Assembly (NCBI RefSeq): GCF_009730915.1
Contig: NC_052489.1
Coordinates: 27,459,916-27,523,915, forward strand
Direction of reading: 5' to 3'
Source of the DNA: Dioscorea cayenensis subsp. rotundata
Taxonomy: Eukaryota; Streptophyta; Magnoliopsida; Dioscoreales; Dioscoreaceae
Length of the DNA: 64,000 nt
Shown: positions 47,301 through 61,001 of the stretch, piece by piece
How the letters are laid out: each line of letters starts with the position of its first letter
How positions within the stretch are numbered: position 1 is the stretch's first letter
Notes under the pieces: generated by a model
Database searches by the model: none
The model's input: only the letters and a program-made list of their open reading frames with translations
What the model was told of the DNA's origin: nothing
Program-made: the position numbers and the translations under genes

Positions 47301-50128
47301 TGATATAGTTAAGTTTCTTTGGAAAGACAAGAAAGAAACAAATTTTAAACATGCGAAAAGATAACAAGAAACAGAAGATAGAAACATGGCAATGCGATAG
47401 AGAAGATGGGCACGACAAATAGAATAAAAACCCAAAAGATTAAACCAAAAAAAAGCATTCAAGTTTATCATGGGTTATGAGAATAAACATGTCTAAAATT
47501 ACTCAAACTCAGCTAGCAAGAGCACCAAAACAACATACATGTTAAATCAAAATTAGATATGCAACACATCGTAGATAAAGCTTTATTCTCCTTTGATGCT
47601 TAAGTAAAATATTTTTGGTCTACTTACAAGAATGAAGTTTTGCCTTCAGAAAAAGACGAAGAGACTGAGGAAGCATGAGATGATCTTTTGTAACCAACTC
47701 TGAACACAAAATGCGAACAACAATTTGCTGATATCTCTTGTTACTGCTTGCTGACAACCCTTTATTTTCCTCTGTATTAGGAGAGTAACTTCCTCTTTTC
47801 TGGGCATTATCTTTCCCTTTCTTGGTAGTCTCATTTGCTGGCAATCTAGGCACAATTGTAACAAGTTGAAGATTATCAAATGATAATCTACTAGCTGTTT
47901 CTGGATGTATGAAAGCAACAGAAGTGAGTACAACCCCCAGCTCAACGCCATTAAATTCAAACCAATGAATATGCATTCTATTTTCTGCTTGTAGACGTAG
48001 TAATGCTTTTGACATAACTTGTTCCCCCAACAACTCTTGGTTATGAGATTCTTCAAACCCCACTACTCTTTCTTTGCGCATCTTTGGTGCTACAACAACT
48101 TCAGTTCCTGGCACAAGTTGCACTAGAAACCACCGAAAAGAACTTAGACTTGAGTGTACCATTAAAATATTAGAAAGTAGCTATATGCCATCAATATATC
48201 AGGAGAAACAAGTTAACAACACAGCTTTGAAACCTATTGAATGGAGAATAAAAAGTGAACAAACAACTAATATAGAAAACGTGTATAAATGAACACAACA
48301 TGAATGGGAGAAACAATTTGGTTATAGGTAATAATTAAAGGTACAAGACAACTTCCAGGTAGACAGGCAGATGAAAGGTACATATCTTTGATGCCGTCAG
48401 TAATTTTCTTCTGTTCAACCTTCCTGTATGAGAAATTCTTGCCAGCAACAAAGTTTAGATTCCCAGTTTTCTTTGCCTTCCTCCAACTGGACAATTACCA
48501 AAAGTTTAGTTTTGGCATCATATGTTTCATCATGCACCACATAATTCCCATTTGAAGGTCCCCGTGGTCCATGTGGAACATGCTTTTAGTTGCAACCTTT
48601 CTAAATCACTCATAAATGCTTCATAAGGTATATGCTCTCTATCAAAAGTCAGTTACATAAGTTTGATTCATAAAGGTTACACTGATAATCCAAAGGTCAA
48701 TGAACAAGAACGAACACATCATGGCACACAATGTTCAGCAGCCAGTTGCATATTCTATAAATTAAAGAAGAAGCCCAACAAAGATTATGCAAGCCGAGAG
48801 CAAGAAAACATAGGAGAAAAACACTAACAGATTAAACATAGCTGTCATTATATTAAACAAAGAAAATGGTTATCAATGGCATAATGATATGACATTGACA
48901 AAACCAGAATTGAAGTTTATAAATAATTCCTCTTACCTACTGATTGTTTTGGAGAGGTTGAAGTGACACGAAACACAACAACAACATGTCCATGCAACCA
49001 GAGAGGAAACTTCATTCCCTCGTGCACAATGCCAACCTGCAAGCAGCAACAGACTCCATTAACAATATGCATCAATTGGAGATCACAACAAGGGAAGCAA
49101 CATAATGATATTTATCCGAGAGATGAGATCACCGCAGTACCTGCTTCAGAATAGCCTCCTCAGCATGCTCAGAGTTGAGTTCCAAAATTTCCCAGTCATC
49201 CTCTGCACTGGGCTCTATAAATACTTCACCAGCTATTGGTAAATTAGCAACTGCTTTCACTTGTACTTTAGTTCCATCAGGCAGGGAAATACATTCAGCA
49301 AGCTTTTGATCAACCTAGCGTCCCAAAGCAGAGAACAATAAGATTGAACAGAGATAATTTATATGCATTAAAAATACATACTGACAGCTCAAGTGCTCTA
49401 AATTGTTAAATTTCAACATTTACTTCCACAATGAAATTCCATTCAGTGAGAAATCAAAAGCGGATGGCCAATCAAGAAGATTTTCTTCCTCAGCAAAAAT
49501 CAAGAATCATCTATTCAAAAGAAAAAAAAAGAATAATTCAAAGAAAACTCAAGAGCTCTTCATTCACAGCAATATAAAGAACGTTTTCTTCAACAGTAAA
49601 ATTTAATTCACAGAGAAACCAAGAAAGGCCCAACAATCAATAAGATTTTCTCCCCAAATAAAATCAGGAACATTATATTCACAAGAAAATAATTCAAAGA
49701 GCAATCAAGAAAGCTTCACTCCCAACAAAATCAAAAACTCTTTCTTCCATTTCTTCCATATCAAAATCAAAAACCATCCAAGAGCAGCAAAATCAAGAAC
49801 CCTACCATTACAGCAAAATCAAAAAAAGACTTCAATTCACATAAAATCAAGAATGTTTAATTCACACCAATATATATATATATATATATATATCAAGAAG
49901 TCTCTAATCACAGAAGTTCAACTCAATAAGTACCTCAATAGCATTAGACCTTGAGGCGGAGCCAGACCAAGCGATGTTCCAGAAATCGCCAGTGCGAGAG
50001 CGGAGCTCAAGCGCAAGGACAGGAGGTAGAGGCCCGGCAGCCGTTGATTGAAGTGCATAAATAAGCGAAAGAGGGAGCGATGCGAAGCAACTATCAGTCC
50101 CCGGGACAGCCTTCACCTCGACCTCCAT
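38370..50128 (-). CDS. PEX1: Peroxisome biogenesis factor 1 (AAA ATPase), frame broken in two exons
   Basis: Seventeen exons: 49934-50128, 49141-49314, 48937-49036, 47628-48122, 45986-46699, 45771-45862, 45361-45434, 44927-45149, 44452-44545, 44125-44279, 43005-43235, 41534-41734, 41247-41382, 41033-41096, 39965-40082, 38928-39221, 38370-38408. PEX1 with PEX6 extracts ubiquitinated PEX5 from the peroxisome membrane. Visible are the N-terminal barrel (from [20 protein letters not shown]), D1 Walker A GPSGSGKT (about 588-595) and Walker B VLIFDD (649-654), D2 Walker A GPPGCGKT (876-883), [15 protein letters not shown], and the ending [12 protein letters not shown]. Exons 13 and 14 hold nine surplus bases; without them the gene closes at 1129 residues, the family length. 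As written, translation stops right after D2 Walker A. Confidence 0.95.
40337..40708. mobile_element. Mutator-type MITE in a PEX1 intron
   Basis: A 372-bp element with long terminal inverted repeats of about 100 bases. The left end is GTGTAAATTTTTTAGCATAT and the right end, complemented, GGGTAAATTTTTTAGTAGGT; both continue with ACTAAACTTTG. It is flanked by AGTTTTGAAG at 40327-40336 and 40709-40718, a 10-base duplication in the range of Mutator elements. It has no coding capacity and lies in the intron between exons 14 and 15. Confidence 0.85.
43329..43568. mobile_element. Probable MITE in a PEX1 intron
   Basis: The left end GTGAAAGTGCCTTTTGGGTC and the complemented right end GTGATAAGTGCAGTTTTGGTC form imperfect inverted repeats. 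The interior carries GGTCTCTGAAC and GAGACCAAAA words in opposite orientation. No target duplication was found. Confidence 0.45.
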
Positions 50129-50417
50129 AGATCAAAGCCTCTCCGCCGGAGAAGAAGAACGAGAGAAGTGGACTGATGTCGAGAAGCGAACCGCGAATTC
50201 GATTAGACTCGCGGTCAAGAGTTAAAAAGGGTAAGAAAATGAAGAGAGGAAAAAAGAGAAAAAAAGAAAAAAAAAGAAAAAAAAGACGGTTCTATATGTA
50301 TATACATAATTTTTAAATTTTGAATTTCATATTTTATAATAATTTTAAATTATATCTATACATAACTTCTTAAATTTTAAATTTCATGTTTTACAATAAT
50401 TCTACTGTTTTCGGTGA

Positions 50418-50456
<39 letters not shown>

Positions 50457-53257
50457 GATTATATAAATATGAAACATGGGGTGGAAAAAAGTAATTGAGT
50501 GTATTTAAATGAGCAAAAAAAAAGTTTTATTTTCCAAAAAAAAAAATTTTTTGGACCCAATTATAGCTGCCCCTTGTATGCTTTTTAAATGATATTTTTA
50601 AAAAAGTTTGAGAAACTACTTATTTTTAACTTAAAGAATTAAGAAGGAAATACTGTTAGCCAAATTTATTATTTATTTTAAATTTAGTTTGTTAGCAACT
50701 ACTCATGATGATGATGATAATATTTTTTTTAAAATGGCATGAGAAAATCATTTATTAAATATATCAGTTTTATATTTGTTTAAATTTATTTAGTCTATCA
50801 ATTATCTATATATATATATATATATATATATAAGTAGGAAAGTCGTATGTCACTTGTTAAGCTCTCATTAAAGTTTTTTCCGCCAAAATCACATAATATT
50901 AAAATATTTATAATTGTTTTTAATTTGTACCAAAACTTTAAAAAAAATAATTTATAATTTTAAAAATATTTATAATTAAAAATATTGATAATTTTAAAAA
51001 TTAATGACATTTTTATATAAAAATATAGTTAAAATATAAATTTTAATTAATTGTAGATTGTTAGAAGGAATGTATAGCAATAATATGAAAAATATTTATA
51101 ATTTAATTTCTAAATTAATTATAAATTATTAGATTGATTGCTAAATCTATAACATATTTACAATTTAGTTTATAAATTAATTATGATTTATTAAAAAAAT
51201 AAATTATAAATAATATGTAGCGTGAAATCATCTTTTATATATTATTTTTATTGTGATGTTTTTTTATTAATTTATAGAAAAATAAATATTTTTATCACTT
51301 TAACTCCGCTTAACTAAAAAACAAAGGTAGAGAATCATTCATAGTAATAAAAAAATCTATAAATAATTTTTAAAATTTAAATTAAGTGTGTTGTTTTAAA
51401 AATTTGATGTAATAATATACTTAGTTAATTTTTTAAACAAAATTATCAAAATTATTAAATTATGTAAGTATAAATATTATTTTTAACATATGTTTCTCTC
51501 TCATGCATAGTTCGGGCCATAACATTAGTATATAAAAAAAATCATAACATTTTTATAAACTCAAATAATATCCTAACCATATTTATCATTTCAACTGCTA
51601 AATTAGATGGAATGACACTGTGCACAGTGACAGTCCTGACGGACCCTTGTTACCCGCTCCCTCACTCTGTCCCTCACCATCTCTCACTCATAGTTGTTCT
51701 CTCTATCTTTCGATCCTCTGTGAAAGGTCATATATTATTAATCTATAAATATTTATTTAGATTGTTGAATTGAGATTTAATGATTTGTTATTTTTAAATT
51801 AACAGTAATAGTAATATCATATTACATAGTTACAAGTATGATAAACAGTATTTAAATTATCTACTTATAAATAATACATAGTAAAAAGTAAAATATACCG
51901 TATTTAAATCTTAACAGTTCAATCAATTATTTACACAATAGTCAAACAAATCACAACCATTGAACCCTATTCTTATTAACATCTACAATTATAAAAACTA
52001 AAAATCAAACCAAACATGTTCCTGTCATGTGGATGTCTATAGACGTCCGCATAAACACTTTTCTATATATATATATATAGTTTAGGCTGAGTTAGCCGAT
52101 AAGATGAGTTAAAAGTTAACAAATGACTTTATATTTATATATTCAAATATGTTTTATTTGCATATATTTTCGTACCAACATTAAAAATCATTTATATTCT
52201 TTTATATAACTATGTAATCGCACCCGTGTCTTTACAAGTATTCAATTTGAGATTATTATATGTTTATACTCATGTGATCAAAGATTCAAAATTATATTTT
52301 ATTTCGTTTAGAAAAGCATTTATTTGTAACTCATTTGTTAGTTGAACTCACATAATATTTATTTATTTTAACCAAACACAATTAAAATTATAAATACAGA
52401 AAAAATATCTATACATATTTTGATAAAGTGGTCAAATTACTCATTGATTTTAAGTGTTTTAAATATTTATTCAAGTAGATATATTGGTTTGAGAATTTTT
52501 TTTATTTTTTTAATAAAATATAAACAAGTCACAAATCAATGGTTATAGATGAGTATGAAATTAATATCTCAATCCAATGTAATCTCATATTTTATGAGCT
52601 CGATACGGAGTAATCTCATATTTTAAGAGGTTTGTAGAATTTATTTATTTATTTACTTGCAATTACTAGACCATAAAAATAATAAATAAATAATATATAA
52701 GGTCTTGTTATTTCAGCCATAACAACCAGTATTACGTGTCACAAGACCTTCAACAACCACTGTTGCGTGTGCGGAGATCAAACGGTGCATAGCTGGATCC
52801 TGTTCAATACCAAACAGCAAATCCCACATCAATTCGTCAGCGACACAGAGATTGACACGTCCAACCAATTCACGTGACCAAGCACGCAACGGCTTTCCAC
52901 GGTGGGTCCCAGATGCACCGTGGGGTACGTGTCATCCGTCCACTCGTTGACGGAGAGTACTATCTTGTTCCGCGGAGGAAATCCTCCTTCCTTTACCCCA
53001 GGATCGCTACGCCGCTGCTCCGTGGCTCGCAGCGTCCACTGCCGGAGCTCCCCCGCCCCGCGAATCCCCAAATTTCCAAATTTGAAATTTTGTGAGAATT
53101 TTTTTTTTTTCACTTTTTTTAATTTTTGAGAAAAAAAAAACTAGGGTTTCTCCTCTCCTCTTGGGAAGGAATCGTAACCTAATTAGGGTTTTAATTACTC
53201 AATTCGAGTTCGATTTCCTAAAATTATTTATTTATTTATTTAATTTTTTTTGTCGCC
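50129..53257. other. Intergenic between divergent PEX1 and FAR1-related genes
   Basis: The first and last few hundred bases should be promoters and leaders of the two divergent genes. The rest is very AT-rich with (AT)n runs at about 50417-50449, 50808-50831 and 52064-52079. No gene seen. Confidence 0.55.
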
Positions 53258-53281
53258 ATGGGCTTTGATTCAGCTCGATAA
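53258..53281 (+). promoter_or_regulatory. Upstream ORF (7 codons) before the FAR1-related gene
   Basis: ATG in a near-ideal context (GTCGCCATGG) opens a frame MGFDSAR that ends with TAA at 53279-53281, nine bases before the main ATG at 53291. If present in the leader it should reduce or condition translation of the main frame. Confidence 0.5.
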
Positions 53282-53290
53282 TCTTCGGAA

Positions 53291-54624
53291 ATGGTGATGA
53301 TCTCTGAGATCTCTAACAACGAGGAGGTGAAGCTGGACGAAGAGGATAGCCTGAAGAATTGCGATGGCCCTGGCGATCAAGAGCTTGAAGAAGCTCAGAA
53401 GAGCGAGGAGAAACCCGGGGAACCAGAGGAAATCCCCCCAGTTGGTCCGGGGGGCGAAACCCTCGATCAAACCCCAATTACTGTTGCTGTGTCTGATTCA
53501 GCCCTTCCCCCTCCTCCTCCTCCTCCACCGCTGCCACCGCCGCTGCCGCCATCGCTACCGCTACCGCCACCGGTGGCGGACCCTGGGTCAGCTGGCGGAA
53601 AGACGTTCTATAACGAGTATGCCCTGCGGGTCGCCTACATCATGCGAAATTACATCCATATGAGCCACATAAATGCTGCGACAGCCACTAGCAATGGCGC
53701 CGCTTCGGGAGGTGATTCACCTGTGGAGGGATGTGGGGCTGTCATGGAGGTCATACGAACGACCACGGGTAGGTGGGCTGTCGCGAGGTTTGTGGTTGAG
53801 CACACTCACACGCTCTCTCCGCCAGTAGACCCTGCTGGGACTCTCGCAGGGGTTATTCCGGTGGTGGGGATGGAGTTTGAGTCCATCTCAATGGCGAAGG
53901 CGCTTTACCAGACTTATAGTGAGAAGATGGGGTTTAAGTGCAAGACTGGGGCTGGCCGGAGGTCAAGGGATAACCGGACTTTGGTGATGCAGAGGTTTTA
54001 TTGCTCGAAAGGAAGCTATCCACCCTCTAAGCGGCAGCAACCAGACCCTGAGGAGGTGGAACGAAAGCAGAGAATGATGCACATGCCATATAGAAAAATT
54101 GCTCCAAAACCATTGAAGGAAGGTGATTTGGTGGTGATTCCAGATGAGAGTCCAAAGGAAGGAACTTTGGTGGTGGAGGGCAATGACTGCTCAGCAGGGG
54201 AAGATGTGGGGCTGGTTGAGAAAGAAGGGGAAGTGGAGGAGAAGGACTCGGTGAAGAAGCCGGGGGAGAGGGAAGGTGATCATAAGAAGCATAAGGAGGG
54301 TGGAAAAGTGCCACTGGTGAGTAATCCTGGACAATCACGATTGTTGAGGGAGCTAGGCATTAGAGTGTCACGATACTCACATGAGGAGAGGAGGGATATC
54401 ATTTCAAAGTACATGAAGAAGCGGAATGGCCGGCAGGCAGTAGATAGGTCTATTAAGGTAATTCACTGAAACTTTACACATCTCTTACTGAAAAATCTGA
54501 AATTCTCAGTGTATCTTGTTTGTATCTTGGAATGTGATATGTGGATTAGATATTCTGATACAGGGTGTTGAGCAGGCAAATTGAATTATGCTGGAGTAAA
54601 TCACCAATAGTTGGTTTCTAAGTG

Positions 54625-54690
<66 letters not shown>

Positions 54691-57600
54691 GTTGAAAGGG
54701 ATACTCAATGATCTTGATTCTTTCAGATACCCTCAAGGCAAGCTCTTGCAGAAAGGCGGCAGCGTGGCATTGGTGGAAAATTTCTCAGTAAAGAAGAGTT
54801 GGAAACACAGGTATCTCTTATTCTCCCTGATGACTTGAACTCATTTTTTTCCATGCATGCTATAAATTGTTGAGAGAATATGCTGTGGTAATGTTTTTTT
54901 CAGTCATTTCATAATCACCCAGAAGACATTAAACCCCTGTTTGGGGTGGTTAAGCAAATGTTTTCAAGTTCTGAAGTATCAAACTTATTCATATTTATCA
55001 TTCAAGGCATTGAGTAATCAGCCTTTCTTGTATCAGTTTCCATGTATTTTGTGAATGAGCTGCAAGATCACCAATTGTAAGGTTCTACATTGGACATGTT
55101 GTGACTAGTCAAAGGCCCAAAATTATCAGCTTGCTGTTGAAGAACAATTAAGTCTTTTATGGCTACCTTAAAAGTATGCTGATCCTTCTGGGTGATGCAC
55201 TATGTGCTGATTCACAACACTGCAAATGCATAAGGATTTTTCTTGCTGCACTATTTTGCATTTTTGTAGGATTTCACTTGAGCTGTAGGACTTATCCTTT
55301 TCCCAGTAAGAACAGCCTCTAAAAGACCTGCCAGAAATTGAATACAAACAATATCCTTAATTACTGATAGAATCTCTGACTGGGGAGGATACTGGACGCA
55401 AATATTGAATAAGGAACCAAACCATCTGTCTTTGCTTAATGATATGGACAGCATTGTTTCTGCCACTCCCATGATAACGTGATAACTAACTGGTAACCTG
55501 AGTACTTCCACAGCTCTGGTGTTGTAAAGTAAAGATGGGGTGTGTTTGTATTCACATCTCTTATGCATCTTCATATTGTGAATGCTTCCATTTAACGCCT
55601 AATGGAGGGATACCGAAACACAGAAGAGCAAAAAAAAACTATTTGACAGAAAACTCCTGCTTTTTAATGCCATTGAGCAGGCATTATGATATGATTATTG
55701 ATCTGTAACATGGAAGGCAAATATATGATATGTTATTATAAACCTACTAGTTTCATGGTATTTAATTGCTAGCATGCTTATTAACTAGATTTTACTTGTA
55801 CAACAAACCAAAAAGAAAATAAGTTTGAAGTCAATTATATTTATTACGCATGGTGGGTACCTCTTACTTTTGTCCAACTCTGCATTCATGCATCAATAGC
55901 TTTGCTGTTGCTCTGGCATATTCTTGTGTGAGAATTCATATTGTGTTTGTGATTTAATAGTGCTGATCATATCTGAACTTGATAAGTTGTTGTAGCCTTC
56001 AAACAGGCTAGAAGAAACCACTGAAGATGAGGCAGAAGTTTCTGCCGAAGATATTGTAAAAGCTGGAGGTGTGCCTATTGTTGGCATGGTCTTTGATAAT
56101 GAAGATAAAGCATATGAGTATTATGTTAATTATGCTGGTAATGTTGGATTCAGTGTCCGCAAAGGGTGGTGGGACAAATCTTCAAAAAACATTACTAGGT
56201 CAAGGGTGTATGTATGTTCACGAGAGGGCTTTCGTCCAAAAAATGTTGAGAATGAGGGGAAGAGATCTAGGCCTGAAACTAGAACTGGTTGTCCTGCTCG
56301 CATGGCTATTAAAATTACCTCCAGCAACAAATATCGTGTGACAGAGTTTGTGCCAGACCATAATCATCAGCTTGCTGCGCCTTTAGACATACAACTATTG
56401 AGGTCACAGAAGCTACCAGTTAAGGCTCAACCAGGTTGCGAAAGTTCTAATCTGATTCCTACTGGTTATAAGAATTATGTCCGGTCTAACCGAATGAAAG
56501 AGATGAGGAGGGGAGATGCTGGAGCAGTTTTGGCATATTTGCAAAAGATGAAAGGTGATAACCCATCCTTCTACTATGCCATCCAAGTTGATGAAGATGA
56601 TCAAATGACCAATGTCTTTTGGGCAGATGCAAAATCTATAATGGACTATCACTACTTTGGTGATGTCGTATGTTTTGATACATCATATAAAATGAATGAA
56701 TACGGCAGGCCCTTTGCACTGTTTCTTGGCGTAAATCATCACAAGCAAATTATAATTTTTGGTGCGGCATTGCTTTATGATGAAAGTGTAGAATCTTTTA
56801 AGTGGTTATTTGAGACTTTCAAGATGGCCATGTGTGGGAAAAATCCAAAAACAATATTGATGGAACAATGTGCTGCAGTGATGGATGCTGTAACTGCTGT
56901 TTGGCCAGGTACAGTGCAACGTCTTTGCCTATGGCACTTATATCAGAATGTTATCAAACTCCTAAATTATACTGTCCAGGATTCAGAAACTTTTGCACAC
57001 GATTTCAGCCAATGTCTTTATGATTTTGAGGAGGAAGATGAGTTTGTTTCAGCATGGAATATGATGCTAGATAAGTACGATCTTAAAGGCAATGAATGGT
57101 TGGCGAAGCTATATGGTGAAAAGGAAAAATGGGCTTCAGTATATGGTCGAGGTGCATTTTGTGGTGACATGGAATATACACTTCGAGGTGAGAACTTGAA
57201 AGATGTGCTTAAAGAACATTTGAGCCTGGAGAAAGATCTATCTTCCTTCTTTAAGGAATATGAGAAATTATTGGATGAACGACGCAGTGCAGAAATAGAA
57301 GCTGATTATCATGCAAATCAGACTACACAAAGAATACCCCCTTTGCAGTTACTGTGGCAAACCGCCAGTGCTTACACACCGGCAGCATTTGACATGTTCA
57401 GAAGGGAGTTTGATCTGTTCATGAATTGTGTGGTTTTTATTCGTGTTGAAGTTGGTACATTATCTCAGTATGAAGTTACTGTCAGGGAGAAAACTAAAGG
57501 ACACATTGTCAGATTTGACTCATCAAATGTGTCAGTCACATGCAGTTGTAACAAGTTCAAATATGTTGGGATACAATGTTGTCATGTGCTGAAGGTGTTA

Positions 57601-60069
57601 GATTTAAAGAACATCAAAGAGCTACCACCACAGTTCATTTTGAAGAGATGGAGAAAAGATGCAAAGGTTGAGAACATGCGAGAGAATCATGAATTTGGAC
57701 TTGATGGTGACCTGAGCTCATCTGTATCACAACGATATAGCTCTTTGTGCCGCATATTATACAAAATTGCAGCGAGGGCTTCAGAAAATTCAGAAGCATT
57801 TGCATTAATGGTTAACCATTCAGATCAGGTACTTGAACAAGTGGAAACAATACTCCAAACAGCACTTGTGGAGAAAACTTTGCCACCCAACAACAGTAAG
57901 GCTCAACCACAAAAGGTTGTTGGAAGTGCAAATTTTTCCCATGATAATAATGAAAACCAGAGGATCAGTGGAAGAAAAAAGAAGGAAGGAGTGGTACGCC
58001 GAAGGCCCCATGGTGTACTTGAGCCAAGCAAAAGGCAAAAAGGGCAAAATGGTTGGCACCAATCATTTTAGATCTGTTTACTTATCTGTCATATGCTTAT
58101 TATGGAAGGATTATTCATCTTTCAGAATAATTTGTTACTTTCTACGTGATTAATATCAGGTCAGTCTAATGAGCTGGAAACTTCAACAATAGATGTCGAA
58201 CAACCTGTGACATTGGATAGCATTCCGTTGCAACCAAGGATACCTTCTAATCAGTTTCTTACATCGAGCCATTTTATGCAGGTCCGTATCCTCATGCAAC
58301 AATAATTGATTATCTCATATTAGTTCTTTATGATTAAACCAATCCCCATATTTGCTTTTGTAACTTTGCCAGGCACCTTATGTTCCTGGTCATCATCAGT
58401 TTGGTCTTGGCACTACTCAAGGTTTTCACGCCATGACTCAATTTAATCAGGTGAATTGTCAAATTAGGTACATGTTCCATGAGGCTTTATTGGCAGAATG
58501 ATTAAGATATATTCTTGTTTTTATTTCAGGATACTTCTGCAGTTGCTTTACAGCAACAACCATTCCATGGTGGAGCTCACTTAAATCAGGTAACCATGAA
58601 GTGAAGTGTAATTTTTTAAAGGGTGGTTTTAATGGGGAAAAAAACCTATCCAGACAGTTGGCTTGAACCTGCATTTTTCAATAGCAGGATTCAAGCCTCT
58701 CACAGATAGTACTCAGTGAATTAACAAAGGCAACTGATCTAATTGGCGTATCAGTTATGGTCAGTACATTCACTGTTTACAAAGTATATAAAATTATTTT
58801 TAAAACAATATTTTATTTCTAAAATTTTGTTTATTATCCATAGGTTTATGTAAAAAGAAAGGAGAGTAAAAATAAAATATATTTAAATAAAATGTTTCAA
58901 AGCAAAGCTCAGGGTAATATTAAAAAATTCAATAAAAAAGGTAGTTTTGGAACTTTACATTTTTTATTTCTTTAGATTTGTTTGCTTTCGGAATTGAAAG
59001 TCAGACAATTAATTTCACATGTATTTTTTTTTCATATTCCTTTTAAATCGTGTTACTAATTTAATTATCCTTGTACTGAATGCACACAGATTGTATAATA
59101 ATTCATCCTACTTCTCCCATAACAGAGATAAGTAATTCCATTATGACTGAATTTGAACAAAAATTGCACAGTTGATTAGATTAAGAAATAATCTGACATG
59201 AGAAAATTTGAAGTTCTTGTAGCCATAAATCATATTCAAACTCTTATGTGTATTATTTTAATGGAGAACAATGGAGATGAAGCAATTAAACACCTGCGCT
59301 TCCTCTTCACAATTTAATCACAACTCATAAGTGGAATCTTTCTATTTTTCTTTAGCATGGACTTCAAATGATGCATTTGGGGGATGCTGATGTCTTGAAT
59401 TTGGATCTACAGAAACTGACAAAAGCAAAGGCTAGTTTCTGGTGAATAATGTTGATGAGCAGATGTAGTAAGAAGTTAACTAAACTGAGAGTGTATCTTT
59501 AACGAGTGTTTAAATCACATGATAGAAAACTTTCATACTTACCAATGAGAAGTGCACCCAAGAGACAAATTAATTCCCACACGAGTGCAATAACTCCATT
59601 GTTTTTAGGTATACTACAAAATAGATCGACAAGGTGTTGTGGCCTGAGAGGCATTTGACAATGTTGGGTTCTGCCTCCTCGGCAAATGTCAGGTTCACCA
59701 CCATAACACTTGGAAGAGGCCAAAATACTGTAGAAGTTTTGGTTGGAAATGTTCATCATAATATTTTTTGTGTGTGTGCGTGCGTGTGTGTATTGAAAGC
59801 TGTCCTTATTTCAAATGATGTAGAAAGGTAGTTTTGTCTCAAACTAAAATTTGAAATCGTTGTTGATGATTTTTAATCTTCGTTAATGTTTTACCCATTA
59901 GATTATTTATTTACTTTGAACTTCACTAATTTGATGACTCCAGACTGCTGTTCAGCCTTTCCCAACTCCTGACATGCACTCCCTGCAATTTGTGGCCGGC
60001 AATCCTCAGTTGGACCACCAGACCGGTGACCAAGGGCATTGTGCTGTTCCAGTTTGGGATTTCCTTTGA
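53291..60069 (+). CDS. FAR1-RELATED SEQUENCE transcription factor (MULE-derived)
   Basis: Exons 53291-54457, 54727-54810, 55996-58051, 58160-58281, 58373-58450, 58530-58589, 58688-58759 and 59944-60069 join in phase to 1254 residues ending in CAVPVWDFL. An alternative last exon 59356-59445 (ending ASFW, TGA) also fits. Order: acidic N-terminus, proline run (about 73-97), partial FAR1-type domain (100-180), a second (190-260, VVGMEFESISMAKALYQTYS), a third complete FAR1 zinc-finger domain (447-540, WWDK..CSREGF..PDHNHQL), MULE transposase-like domain (about 610-740), and a SWIM zinc finger (CSC..QCCH, about 933). FHY3/FAR1 proteins are nuclear DNA-binding regulators domesticated from Mutator transposases. 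The second catalytic Asp of the transposase is Glu here (MEQC, about 707), consistent with domestication. Confidence 0.9.
54626..54690. repeat. (TTA)n microsatellite in intron 1 of the FAR1-related gene
   Basis: About 21 uninterrupted TTA copies between the exons ending at 54457 and starting at 54727. Confidence 0.95.
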
Positions 60070-61001
60070 TGTAAGTGCTGTATTTACCTAAAATCATGTG
60101 AACAGGCAAAATCAAAGTTTTTTACCCTTTTTTTTGTACAGTTCTTACCTCTGGTTCCCTGATCAGTGTGTTGGAATGTGAATTATGAAGCCTTTTCCAT
60201 TATTCATGGTTCCCTTGGGAGATCACTTAGCCTGTTTTAGTTTAATAGGAGGCTTGGATTTGCAAATTGCTCAGAGGTCCACACTGTTATATGTTCGTCA
60301 CTCCGATGCGGATTTGTCATGACTATGAGAAAGCCTGTTTATAAGGGATCCCCGTGCCAGGCACATCTACAATCCCAAGTTCTGTAGCCAGTAAAGTTCA
60401 GTATAGCAAATAATGTACATACAGGTGTGAGAGATTGCTGATGATTCAACTAAATAGAACTAAGTGTACAGGGCAATGGGTTTGCGAGGGCTGTAAAACT
60501 GCATAAATTTTGCACTACATTGTAACATATTTTGGCAGATGTAATTTTCTGGTTTTCATTTGTGTTGTGCTCCTGTTGTTTTCCTAATAATGCGAGTGAT
60601 TATACTAAACGTTTTCACAGATTATCAACTTAATGTCTCTTTTTATCATATCAGTTTCAATTTGCTTGTATGTGATGTTGCGTTGACTAGCTGTTTACAT
60701 TCATTTGGCGGAGGGTTTCAATTTCTAATGAAATTTTGCAGGACATAATTGGGTTATTTCCTAAGATAATTTATTCAACAATTAACTGGAGTTTTTGTAA
60801 CAATTTCAATAAATCCACAATAACAAATCAATGTGAGATACTCTCCAAGTTCAACAAACTCGAATAATTCCTCTCAAGTAACATGCAATTTCGTTAAATA
60901 GACTTTAAAAAGCATGTCAAAGTGTATGAAGCAAAAAGTAAAAAATCAGGAATACAGAGCATGAATAACAAGATATGGATGAAAGGATGAGGAACTAGTT
61001 G
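60070..61001. other. Convergent 3' flanks
   Basis: Region between the 3' ends of the FAR1-related and ARAD1-like genes, expected to hold both 3' UTRs. No further gene seen. Confidence 0.55.
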
